A stretch of DNA of 64,000 nt from an uncultured Saprospiraceae bacterium (GTDB taxonomy: Bacteria > Bacteroidota > Bacteroidia > Chitinophagales > Saprospiraceae). The translations under genes and the position numbers were made by a program. Shown one piece after another: positions 44,726 through 52,718 of this stretch (the stretch's first letter is position 1; every line of letters starts with the position of its first letter). Under the pieces are notes generated by a model. That model was not told the origin of the DNA. It worked only from the letters and a program-made list of their open reading frames with translations, and searched no databases. Where the stretch lies: assembly GCA_943788055.1 (NCBI GenBank), contig CALSOU010000006.1, forward strand, positions 247,446-311,445, in the 5' to 3' direction.

Positions 44726-46174
44726 TTATTTATCTGATAATAGCATTTTTTTAGTTTCGACAACACCGGTAGCATCAGAAACAGAAATGAAATAGATGCC
44801 TTCCAATTGATTGCTTATGTTGATGTCAATTTGTGCCAGTTTACTTCTCCCAGTGGAAATTACATTACCAGAGGTATCCGCGACCACAAACTCAAAATCA
44901 TCGAGGTCCGTTCGCAGTTGCTTTATGCGTATATCACCCGAGAAACTATTTGTCAAAACTTGGAAAATAGGCTTTGAATTATTAAGCGCTGTGTTCACAA
45001 TTGAAGTTTGCACATTTTGGTTCATCCACTCAATTCCACCATTAGTAATCAATTGATTGTTAAAATCAAAGAATGTAGCGTGCTCTTGATGTGAACCTTG
45101 TCCCCAAAGCGTATAGCAAGGCGAAGAAACCCAAGCCGGTTCCCAATAGAGAACACCAGCACCTCCCGCCTTTCTAACTTCATCGGTCATTTCGATAAGC
45201 CAATCTCTCTGATTTTCGGGACTTGCAGGACTGTAATCAGGATGTGTATCTGAAATAATATTACTTGCGTTGTCATTCCACTCAGTTGTCCAAATATATC
45301 CGGTCTCTACAATCATGGAGGATTTGTCAGGATACAATTGTTTCAATGTTTTGATAATGTCCCCAGTCTCACTGATGCTCGTCGGTTGATGCCAAGCCCA
45401 GTAATAGGAGATTCCAATAATGTCAAAGTCAGTAACACCATTTGTTATGAATCCATCCATTAACCATTCAGCATTTGCAGGTCCAGCCATATGCAGAACG
45501 ATCTTGATATCCTCAGCAACTTGATTTTCGACATCTTTTACGGCGTCGATTGCACGATTAAAAAGAGCGGCATTTCTATTCCAGTTTAACACCCAAGAAG
45601 AGTTTTGAGATGGTGAAAGTAGAATTCCTTTATTGGTTTCATTGCCTATTTGAATCATTTCTGGAAGTAAATCATTGGATGATAAATCTGACAAAGTATT
45701 GTAGATATAATTGTAAAGTGAATCCTGAAGTGTCTCTAGATCATTGACAACAGGTAACCAAGCCTCGGGTACCAATTGACTTGATGGATCAGCCCATGTA
45801 TCAGAAAGATGGAAATCAAGTAAAACTTGCATATCTGCCTCATGTGCTCTTTGAATTGACTTCTTAGCATCTGAGAGCGTACTATATAGATTTCCGTCAT
45901 TGATGTCTAAATACCACGAAGGATTATGCCATAGTCTTATACGTGCAACTTGGCAGCCATTATCGCTAAATATCTCATAGACATCTTTCTCAGCTCCATT
46001 TTCGTAGTAGCTAACTCCGCAGTCCTCCATTTCATTGACATAGGATAAATCCGCGCCGACCACGAAAGACTGTGCATTTAGGTTTACAAATGCGACCAAG
46101 CTTACCGCAAATGATATCAATTTTAACAGAACTGCTTGTCGTTGAAAGGTATTATTCCACTTTAGTTCGATCAT
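44726..46174 (-). CDS. GH53 endo-beta-1,4-galactanase with T9SS sorting domain
   Basis: A secreted arabinogalactan endo-beta-1,4-galactosidase. After the signal peptide (VSLVAFVNLNAQ), the TIM barrel follows with the GH53 hallmarks FVVGADLSYVNEMEDCGVSY, VARIRLWHNPSW, VLLDFHLSDTWADPSSQ, and the two catalytic glutamates in QIGNETNKG (Glu179) and IVETGYIWT (Glu290). The last 75 residues are a T9SS type-A domain (SGDIRIKQLRTDLDDFEFVV, then LEGIYFISVSDATG). Indicates use of pectic galactan from algae or plants. No SusCD pair accompanies it. Confidence 0.93.
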   Translation of the reverse strand: MIELKWNNTFQRQAVLLKLISFAVSLVAFVNLNAQSFVVGADLSYVNEMEDCGVSYYENGAEKDVYEIFSDNGCQVARIRLWHNPSWYLDINDGNLYSTLSDAKKSIQRAHEADMQVLLDFHLSDTWADPSSQLVPEAWLPVVNDLETLQDSLYNYIYNTLSDLSSNDLLPEMIQIGNETNKGILLSPSQNSSWVLNWNRNAALFNRAIDAVKDVENQVAEDIKIVLHMAGPANAEWLMDGFITNGVTDFDIIGISYYWAWHQPTSISETGDIIKTLKQLYPDKSSMIVETGYIWTTEWNDNASNIISDTHPDYSPASPENQRDWLIEMTDEVRKAGGAGVLYWEPAWVSSPCYTLWGQGSHQEHATFFDFNNQLITNGGIEWMNQNVQTSIVNTALNNSKPIFQVLTNSFSGDIRIKQLRTDLDDFEFVVADTSGNVISTGRSKLAQIDINISNQLEGIYFISVSDATGVVETKKMLLSDK

Positions 46175-46263
46175 AATTGGCGTTTGTTCTACAAAATCAG
46201 ATTGTTCATTAAATATTGCGAGGTGCGACTTACATTTTATAAAGTAAGCGGCTACCGAATTAC

Positions 46264-48873
46264 TTACTTCTTGAATCCGATGGTAGGTTTCTGTAAACCC
46301 TGATTTGCCTCGAGTTCTTTGATAAACGTCTGAATATCTTCAACTGATATACTTGAATTTTGTTTAGTGCTTGCAAGCTTAGAACTTCTTAGGTTTTGAA
46401 ACTTGATAACGTCTAGTACTATGTTTCTAACTGCTCGTGCATTTCCAAAAAACTTATCTCTTTTCATGCACATATCTTCCATCACAGCTTTCAACTGTGT
46501 TTTTGCTGCACTTGTAAGCTTGTATGATTGTTCTCGAATCATTTTTTCAGCAATGGCCATCAGTTCCTCTGCATTATAGTCGTGAAATTGCAGACGTTTG
46601 TCAAATCGACTATTTAATCCTGGATTGGCTTTTAAAAATTTATCCATGTTCTCTGGATATCCTGCCGCGAAAATAAAGAACTGTCCACGTTGATCTTCCA
46701 TCTTTTTGAGGATGGTTTGAATAGCCTCATTGCCATAATCACCCTGAATACCGTTGAAATTGCTCAGTGCATATGCTTCATCAATAAACAAAACACCACC
46801 CATTGCTTCCTCAAGACGCTCTGTAGTTTTAATTGCAGTCTGTCCAACAAATCCCGCAACAAGTCCTTGACGGTCAGTTTCGACCATATGTCCTCGTTCT
46901 AATATTCCGAGTGCTTTATAAATCTTAGTCAAGATGCGAGCCACGGTGGTTTTACCAGTACCTGGATTCCCTATAAATACAGTATGTAGGAAGTAGTTAT
47001 TTAAAACGTTCTTACCATTCCTTTTGTGAAAACTAACAATCGACACAAGTTCGTGAATTTCTTTTTTGACGTTTTCAATACCAATGAGAGAATCAAGTTC
47101 AGCCAAACCTAATTTGAGTAAAGTCTTGTCAATTGGTATACTTGGTAATGTATTGACTTTTTTGATCTTGATTTTTTCAACGTCAACAAGTTTTATTTCA
47201 CCAAGAGCTTCACGTTTTAACTCATTTGGATTTTCAGTGCTCATTATACGTAGACCCATGTTGACTTTAGATTTGTCAATTAAGTCATGTATGAATCTGG
47301 CATTTCCAAAGCTTTTGTCTCTATTTCTATAGGCGTCGACGATAAAATGATCTATGTAGTCAAGTGCAGGCTGAGTCAGGTCGACTTCCTTCAGTTCAGC
47401 AGCAAATCGAGCAATTTCCGATAGTTCTTGTGGGAGATAATCAGAGAACTCAAAGAAGTGCTTAAAACGTGATTTTAAACCTGGATTTGAGTCAATAAAG
47501 TATGTTATTTCCTTTGGGTAACCAGCTACAATGACTGCAATATCCCCAGGTCCATTTGACATCTCCTTTACAAGGATTTCTATTACTTCACGTCCAAAGT
47601 CTTTTGAATCGTCATTTGATCTTGCGAGTGAGTAGGCTTCATCTATGAAAAGAACTCCACCTCGCGCTTTTTCTATTTGCTCTTTCACTTTTGGAGCTGT
47701 CTGTCCTATGTATTCGCCAACTAGATCAGCACGATCAACTTCAGTAATATGCCCTTTGGACAAAAGTCCCATTTTTTTATAAAGTATTCCAAGAAGTCTA
47801 GCCACTGTTGTCTTTCCAGTCCCTGGATTTCCTGAAAAAACCGAATGAACATTTATTGAATCCTCTTCCTTATATCCTTTTTCCTTTCGAAGATTCAAGA
47901 ATTGAATATACTTCGCATGATTGCGTACTTGTGTTTTGATATGCTCGAGACCGATCAAACTGTCGAGTTTTTCTATGATCTCTTCAAAAGACTCTTGGAC
48001 ATATCCTTCAGGGGAAATAACAACAGATGGGAAACTTGCTGGAAGAACAGCATTTGGAACTCCTTCTTCCGCTTCATCACCTAGTTCAAATGGTACTGTT
48101 GCTAGCAGTTTATCCATGTACATTACATCGATGTAGTATCTTCCTGTTTTCCAAGAACCCTTGACGTTGGATCCCCAACCAGCAGACATCACAATACTTT
48201 CTTCACCTTTTTTGATCTTACGTAATCGATTGACTTGTCCCTTAAGTTCTCGATTTTCATTGTAAAATTTGGCGAAAATCTCTGTTTGCCATTCGTGTTT
48301 TTCGTAAAGATTATTGAATGCTAATTCGAGATATATATAGCGAGCTTCCTCGGCTTGAAAACTTTTAAGATATATACGATCATCTTCATTTACGTCATCG
48401 TACTGTCCCTCGTATAGTTGAAGAGATTTCAACTCTAGTAGATTTTCATTAGGAGCCTGAGTACTTTCAATTACATAGAAATACTTGGTGCCAACAATTT
48501 CTCCATTGATGACTGCTTCCCAATAATAAACTCCTCGTTTCCAGAAAACTCCAGGCTTCTTATTGCCCCAACCTTCTCGGAAGTAGACGATATGATCAAA
48601 TTTGCTGACTTTCCGCTTGAAGTTAAGCTTGCATAAGACTTTTTCGGACTTCTTAAGCTCATAACATCGAAGTTCAACGTCTACTTGCCAAACTTTTTCA
48701 TCGTAATACTTATTGAAAAAAGATAGTTCTGCGTAAATGTATCCAGTGTCTTTTGCATCAAAAACTTGTCGATATTTCTTATTGTTTCCAGCCAACCATT
48801 CAGTTGATGCGTATACTTTTAGTTCTTTGAATTTAAAGGGTCTATATTCCTCTTCTTGTTCGATATGTGCCAT
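46264..48873 (-). CDS. Tandem CbbX/SpoVK-type AAA+ ATPase with duplicated N-terminal beta module
   Basis: 869 residues, cytoplasmic. The C-terminal two thirds hold two AAA+ domains of the CbbX (CfxQ)/SpoVK class: Walker A GNPGTGKT at 348-355 and 635-642, Walker B GVLFIDEAYSLA (406-417) and GVLFIDEAYALS (693-704), each followed by an arginine-rich sensor region with PGLKSRF or PGLNSRF. The N-terminal 270 residues contain two copies of an unfamiliar beta-rich module (about 12-137 and 148-265) with shared YIYxEL-F-N-Y...W and GWG...G-W-x-x-G-x-YY patterns. I do not recognise this module. The substrate remodelled by the ATPase is unknown. Alone in its transcription unit. Confidence 0.85.
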   Translation of the reverse strand: MAHIEQEEEYRPFKFKELKVYASTEWLAGNNKKYRQVFDAKDTGYIYAELSFFNKYYDEKVWQVDVELRCYELKKSEKVLCKLNFKRKVSKFDHIVYFREGWGNKKPGVFWKRGVYYWEAVINGEIVGTKYFYVIESTQAPNENLLELKSLQLYEGQYDDVNEDDRIYLKSFQAEEARYIYLELAFNNLYEKHEWQTEIFAKFYNENRELKGQVNRLRKIKKGEESIVMSAGWGSNVKGSWKTGRYYIDVMYMDKLLATVPFELGDEAEEGVPNAVLPASFPSVVISPEGYVQESFEEIIEKLDSLIGLEHIKTQVRNHAKYIQFLNLRKEKGYKEEDSINVHSVFSGNPGTGKTTVARLLGILYKKMGLLSKGHITEVDRADLVGEYIGQTAPKVKEQIEKARGGVLFIDEAYSLARSNDDSKDFGREVIEILVKEMSNGPGDIAVIVAGYPKEITYFIDSNPGLKSRFKHFFEFSDYLPQELSEIARFAAELKEVDLTQPALDYIDHFIVDAYRNRDKSFGNARFIHDLIDKSKVNMGLRIMSTENPNELKREALGEIKLVDVEKIKIKKVNTLPSIPIDKTLLKLGLAELDSLIGIENVKKEIHELVSIVSFHKRNGKNVLNNYFLHTVFIGNPGTGKTTVARILTKIYKALGILERGHMVETDRQGLVAGFVGQTAIKTTERLEEAMGGVLFIDEAYALSNFNGIQGDYGNEAIQTILKKMEDQRGQFFIFAAGYPENMDKFLKANPGLNSRFDKRLQFHDYNAEELMAIAEKMIREQSYKLTSAAKTQLKAVMEDMCMKRDKFFGNARAVRNIVLDVIKFQNLRSSKLASTKQNSSISVEDIQTFIKELEANQGLQKPTIGFKK

Positions 48874-49068
48874 TTCTTTTTTTTTGAAAGCAAATTATGC
48901 TTTTCTGCCCCTCATTAAATTGGGTATAAGTTCCCAAGTTAATCTTAATGCTTGCATTTATAAAGGATAGGGTTCAATTGCTAGTATGAAGATAGAAGTT
49001 TTTTTGAAAACTGACCTCGTACAAGTAATATATTTGGCACATCCGAAACTAATAATGCCCGCAATTGT

Positions 49069-49099
49069 TTTGAAGTGGTTGTAAGTTAGATTATTTTTG
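49069..49099 (+). promoter_or_regulatory. Bacteroidota-type promoter of the fdx-iscX-kdsC-ubiA operon
   Basis: TTTG (49069-49072), 19-bp spacer, then TATTTTTG (49092-49099), an exact fit to the TTTG-N19-TAnnTTTG consensus. The fdx start is 55 bp beyond, leaving a short leader. Confidence 0.7.
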
Positions 49100-49153
49100 G
49101 GCCTGACCCTAATAGTCAACAATTAGCAAACTAAATACGATACGACCAGTACT

Positions 49154-49495
49154 ATGGCAAAAGTCATTTTCAATTTTGAAGATTCCGAGCTGGAAAAGAA
49201 AGTAGTAGATTCGGCAGAAGAAGGATATAGTATCTTAGAGATAGCAGAAGACAACGGTGTACATTTAAATCATAATTGTGGTGGCGTATGCGCGTGCAGT
49301 ACTTGTCATATTTATGTGGATTCTGGAGAGGATTTTCTAGAAGAAATCTCCGATAAGGAAGAGGATTTTATTGATCGGGCAATCAATCCTAGACTCGAGT
49401 CTAGACTTGGATGTCAATCAGTAATTCTAGAGGATGATGCTGTGATCGAAGTTACTATTCCAGATCAAAAACAAATAATAGGCCACGAACACTAA
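49154..49495 (+). CDS. fdx: 2Fe-2S ferredoxin (Isc type)
   Basis: Electron donor for Fe-S cluster assembly. 113 residues. The four cluster ligands are Cys42, Cys48, Cys51 and Cys87 (NCGGVCACSTCHIYV and SRLGCQSVI), giving the C-x5-C-x2-C-x35-C pattern of adrenodoxin-like ferredoxins, as opposed to plant-type ones. The N-terminal VIFNFEDSELEKKVVDSAE and acidic DSGEDFLEEISDKEEDFIDRA match Isc Fdx. First gene of the operon with iscX. Confidence 0.93.
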   Translation: MAKVIFNFEDSELEKKVVDSAEEGYSILEIAEDNGVHLNHNCGGVCACSTCHIYVDSGEDFLEEISDKEEDFIDRAINPRLESRLGCQSVILEDDAVIEVTIPDQKQIIGHEH

Positions 49496-49506
49496 TTAAC
49501 AAGAAC

Positions 49507-49752
49507 ATGAGTTTTAAAGATTTCGATGATTTACCAATAGGCTGGAGCGATCATGAAGATATAGCAATCAAATTGTATGACCGATTTGGTGATGAATTTA
49601 CTGAAGGCAAAATATACAGAATACGTTTCACTGACCTACTAGACTGGATACTGGAGATTGATACATTCGAAGGTACTCGGGAAGAAAGTAATGAGGGCCA
49701 CCTTGAACAAATTCAAGCTAAGTGGGTATACGAATGGCGCGATAATCAATAG
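49507..49752 (+). CDS. iscX: Fe-S cluster assembly protein IscX
   Basis: Small acidic protein that binds IscS and iron and tunes cluster assembly. 81 residues with the family core IGWSDHEDIAIKLYDRFGDE, then RFTDLLDWILEID and QIQAKWVYEWRDN. The fdx-iscX pair is the 3' end of a classical isc operon, but here iscSUA and hscBA are absent nearby. The cysteine desulfurase at 27462 could be the partner. Confidence 0.92.
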   Translation: MSFKDFDDLPIGWSDHEDIAIKLYDRFGDEFTEGKIYRIRFTDLLDWILEIDTFEGTREESNEGHLEQIQAKWVYEWRDNQ

Positions 49753-49754
49753 CC

Positions 49755-50252
49755 ATGAAGCCAATTCTATCTGAATTTTCTAGAATAGATACTTTTATTT
49801 TCGATGTCGATGGCGTGTTCACGGACAGCTCATTGCTAGTAACTGAAAAAGGCGAGCTTCTTCGTATTATGAATGCTCGTGATGGATTTGCGCTTAGACG
49901 TGCTATAGATCAAGGTTACAAAATTGTCATCATTACGGGAGGAACTTCCGAGGGGGTTCGCTTAAGATTTAGCAAATTAGGTGTTGAGCATATTCATATA
50001 GGTGTCCAGAATAAAGCAAAAGTCCTTGGTGAATTAATAAAAACCAAAGTAGTCAACCCTGCTACATCGATCTATATGGGTGACGATATTCCAGATCTTG
50101 ATGTTATGCAAGTAGTTTTTCTTCCAGTTTGCCCTTCAGATGCTGCTTCTGAAATTATTGAGATTTCAAGGTACGTCTCACCTTTGAAAGGCGGTAAAGG
50201 CTGCGTTAGAGAAGTAGTTGAAACAACACTTCGAGTTCAAGACAAGTGGTAA
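49755..50252 (+). CDS. kdsC: KdsC-like HAD phosphatase
   Basis: Removes phosphate from KDO 8-phosphate in LPS core synthesis. 165 residues; catalytic FDVDGVFTD (Asp17/Asp19), IITGGTS as HAD motif II, and YMGDDIPDLDVM as motif IV with the Mg ligand, exactly the KdsC pattern. It starts 2 bp after iscX and ends 4 bp before ubiA. HAD phosphatases of this subclass are sometimes specific for other sugars (YrbI), so the assignment is likely but not certain. Confidence 0.88.
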   Translation: MKPILSEFSRIDTFIFDVDGVFTDSSLLVTEKGELLRIMNARDGFALRRAIDQGYKIVIITGGTSEGVRLRFSKLGVEHIHIGVQNKAKVLGELIKTKVVNPATSIYMGDDIPDLDVMQVVFLPVCPSDAASEIIEISRYVSPLKGGKGCVREVVETTLRVQDKW

Positions 50253-50256
50253 GACG

Positions 50257-51183
50257 ATGAACACGACTTGGTGGAAACGATTCAGGCCAATCAATCTCTT
50301 GATTGTATCCTTGACACAGTTATTTTTCATTTTCTTCGTCATTCTTCCACGTTTAGGTTCGACCGTTTTATCGTCAAGAGTTCAATTCGAACTATATCTG
50401 ATCGTCCTAATTACATTATGCATAACTGCAGGAGGTTATATTATCAACGATATCCAGGATATTGAGATTGATCGAATCAATAAGCCAGATAATGTTATTA
50501 AAAATCCAGGAACGTGGATCTGGATTTATAGATTACTTTTCTTGTTTGGTTCTTTCACTACTTTATACGTTTCTTACCTCCATAGAGCATGGTGGTATCT
50601 TGCTGTTTATCTAATTGCGTGGTTCTCTTTGTATGCTTATTCTGCAAGACTAAAATGTGTTCCATTAGCAGGAAATCTGTTGGTTTCATTGTTTAGTGCG
50701 TCTGTGGTTATTGCAGTTCTTGCACCGTTTTTTAGCGAGATCTCTGAGTTAGATGAGTCTATGCAAAAGCAGATATTACGACCTTTCAGTTTTTATTTTT
50801 TGTTTGCGTTTCTGCTTAGTTTGATACGTGAAATTGTGAAAGATATGGAGGATTATGACGGTGATAAAAGTCGATCATGTAATACGCTTGCAGTTTCACT
50901 AGGTGATGAAAAGACCAAAATCTTTGTATTGTTTTTCTCTGTTATTTTTATGGCTAGCTTGATTGCTTGGATTGCTCTTTATGGGTCTGAAATTCCGGTT
51001 ATTTATTTTCTGTACTTGGTAATGATCGTTCTATTGCCAATGTTAGCAGTTATCTACAACGTAACTTCCGTTAAGGGAAGTTGGAGTTTCAAGAAGCAAG
51101 AATATCATAAAATATCAACTTGGCTTAAGTACATCATGATAGCTGGAATTCTGGCACTGTCAATGGAGTTTTACATTGTATAG
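50257..51183 (+). CDS. UbiA-family prenyltransferase
   Basis: Integral-membrane transferase of a prenyl chain, about 308 residues with eight or nine helices. The first Mg-diphosphate motif is INDIQDIEIDRINKPD and the second is VKDMEDYDGDKSRSCNTLAVSLGDEKT, the standard UbiA pair. Bacteroidota homologues are annotated as geranylgeranylglycerol-phosphate geranylgeranyltransferase; substrate unresolved here. The start MNTTWWKRFRP is chosen because upstream codons overlap kdsC. Confidence 0.85.
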   Translation: MNTTWWKRFRPINLLIVSLTQLFFIFFVILPRLGSTVLSSRVQFELYLIVLITLCITAGGYIINDIQDIEIDRINKPDNVIKNPGTWIWIYRLLFLFGSFTTLYVSYLHRAWWYLAVYLIAWFSLYAYSARLKCVPLAGNLLVSLFSASVVIAVLAPFFSEISELDESMQKQILRPFSFYFLFAFLLSLIREIVKDMEDYDGDKSRSCNTLAVSLGDEKTKIFVLFFSVIFMASLIAWIALYGSEIPVIYFLYLVMIVLLPMLAVIYNVTSVKGSWSFKKQEYHKISTWLKYIMIAGILALSMEFYIV

Positions 51184-51190
51184 AATCAGA

Positions 51191-51270
51191 TTTTGGGCGT
51201 CCTGGCGCGCTATCCGCTCATATCCTTCCTCGTCTACCTCGTCGGAACTCGCTTCTATCGCTGACGCTAC
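51191..51270. repeat. GC-rich interspersed extragenic repeat
   Basis: A block with CGCGC-rich sequence in an AT-rich surround. It starts with TTTTGGGCGTCC, continues with TGGCGCGCTATCCGCTCAT, and ends in CTTCTATCGCTGACGC, so that GCGTC at 51197-51201 faces GACGC at 51263-51267. From memory this resembles an extragenic repeat common in Bacteroidota (GGGCGT...GGCGCGCTATCCGCT...ATCGCTAACGC). It lies between the ubiA stop and the next gene. Confidence 0.6.
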
Positions 51271-51384
51271 AATTCCATCTAATAGGATCATATTTATTAA
51301 TATTTACATTCCGTTTACACCTTTTAACGAAAAAATAAGTCTTTCATAATCAATATAATATAGTTTTGTTGAAAACAGATCCGT

Positions 51385-52185
51385 ATGTTAAATCGCTTAC
51401 TTCCTATATCATTGCTTTTAGGTGTTTTTCTCTTGCTATTACCTCATTATGCTTATTCTCAAGAAGATCTTCTAGATGAAGCAAGTAGTAACTGTTTCGA
51501 AACAAGTTATCGAATTGATCGGGTATACCCAGCCTTTTGGAAAACAAGAAGCGAACTGTATGATGTCGAGAAGATTGGAGATCTCAACCCACATTACAAG
51601 CCTGAGTGGGTGAGGCAGTATTTGAAAGTTGAATTGTCAGCTATCACAAAAGGTAAAGTTAAAAAAGCGTACAGTAGGTCAGAGTTCTTCACTTCTGAGC
51701 AGCTTTTGTTGATGAAGTCTTCCGATTTTAATTCAAATATTAAGATTAGCGTTAGTTATATACCAGAAAATAATTTGCTTGCAAACGATGAGCAGCACCT
51801 AGAATTTAATATCAGCATTGAGCCAAATCAGAATGCTCGTTTTTTTGGAGGCGATTCAGCACTCGACAAGTACCTAGTTGAAGAGCTTTCAAAGGAAGTA
51901 CCACTTTCTTCATTTAAGCAGTATCAGCTCGCTGCCGTGTCTTTTATCATTACTGAGCAAGGCAATGTAAGTAACACCAAAATATTTTCTTCTACAGAGA
52001 GTGAAAAGCTCGATGCTTCAATGATCAAATTTATTGAGAATATGCCAAGTTGGAATCCAGCTGAGTTTCCAGATGGTCAGAAGGTATCCCAAAACTTTGT
52101 GCTTAGAGTAGGGGATATGTCAAGCTGCGTATCAAATACCTTGAATTTAGATCGCAAGTTACATCCACTACCTGAAATTGATTAG
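51385..52185 (+). CDS. Secreted protein with TonB-C-terminal-like domain
   Basis: 266 residues with signal peptide (LLLGVFLLLLPHYAYS). The C-terminal 100 residues (GGDSALDKYLVEELSKEVP, then YQLAAVSFIITEQGNVSNTKI and MPSWNPAEFPDGQKVSQNFVL) have the energy-transducer-TonB C-terminal fold, but there is no proline-rich spanner or membrane helix besides the signal peptide, so it is not a classical TonB. A -7 element TAGTTTTG (51361-51368) lies 16 bp above the start. Many Bacteroidota carry such secreted TonB-C-only proteins; function unknown. Confidence 0.75.
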   Translation: MLNRLLPISLLLGVFLLLLPHYAYSQEDLLDEASSNCFETSYRIDRVYPAFWKTRSELYDVEKIGDLNPHYKPEWVRQYLKVELSAITKGKVKKAYSRSEFFTSEQLLLMKSSDFNSNIKISVSYIPENNLLANDEQHLEFNISIEPNQNARFFGGDSALDKYLVEELSKEVPLSSFKQYQLAAVSFIITEQGNVSNTKIFSSTESEKLDASMIKFIENMPSWNPAEFPDGQKVSQNFVLRVGDMSSCVSNTLNLDRKLHPLPEID

Positions 52186-52718
52186 TGCGGACACTCCAAG
52201 CGCGCTAGTCTGCGATAGCAGTATGTTCTTTCATAGTTGCTTTTTACTGTATAAGCAATATCAGAGGTTCCGTCTCCTTACAAGTTCTTAGTTCGTCAAA
52301 ATAACTATTTCAAGTTTTGCCATTATTCATTAGAAAAATTAAGATATGAATGAACCTAAAATTGTAATTGGAGGTTTTAACCGACTAATTATAATACTTG
52401 GTCGAGTAAATCTCACTTCTAGGAACGCAGGAATGATTTGTTGAAGCACAGTGAAATGAGTCTGCCAGATTCGTCGGTAACATTAGATCATGAAAAGCAA
52501 GCTTTAACTTCAAAGAAATTAGAGTCGGCTGGCTCTATGAAATCTGAAGAATAGTAGATCGATCATATTTCTTTTTGAACAGGAGCACAAGCATCAGTTT
52601 GCTTGGTCTTTTCTATGCGGCATCTTTACTCTGTCGCAATGTAAATGATTGTGCTAGCAGACGGTACAGCTAGAATTGATTAACTTTATAATAACCAAAA
52701 AATCAAATTGAAACTCAA
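52186..52718. other. Non-coding stretch with possible repeat remnant
   Basis: 533 bp without a convincing gene. Near 52190-52225 a short GC-rich segment (GCGGACACTCCAAGCGCGCT, CTGCGATAGCAG) shares words with the element at 51191-51270 and may be a decayed copy. A 41-codon frame around 52440-52554 (SEMSLPDSSVTLDHEKQA) lacks a start codon and a recognised family. Confidence 0.4.

Noticed and set aside
52440..52554. 41-codon frame as a gene
   Set aside because: No start codon at a sensible position, no family pattern, no neighbour context.
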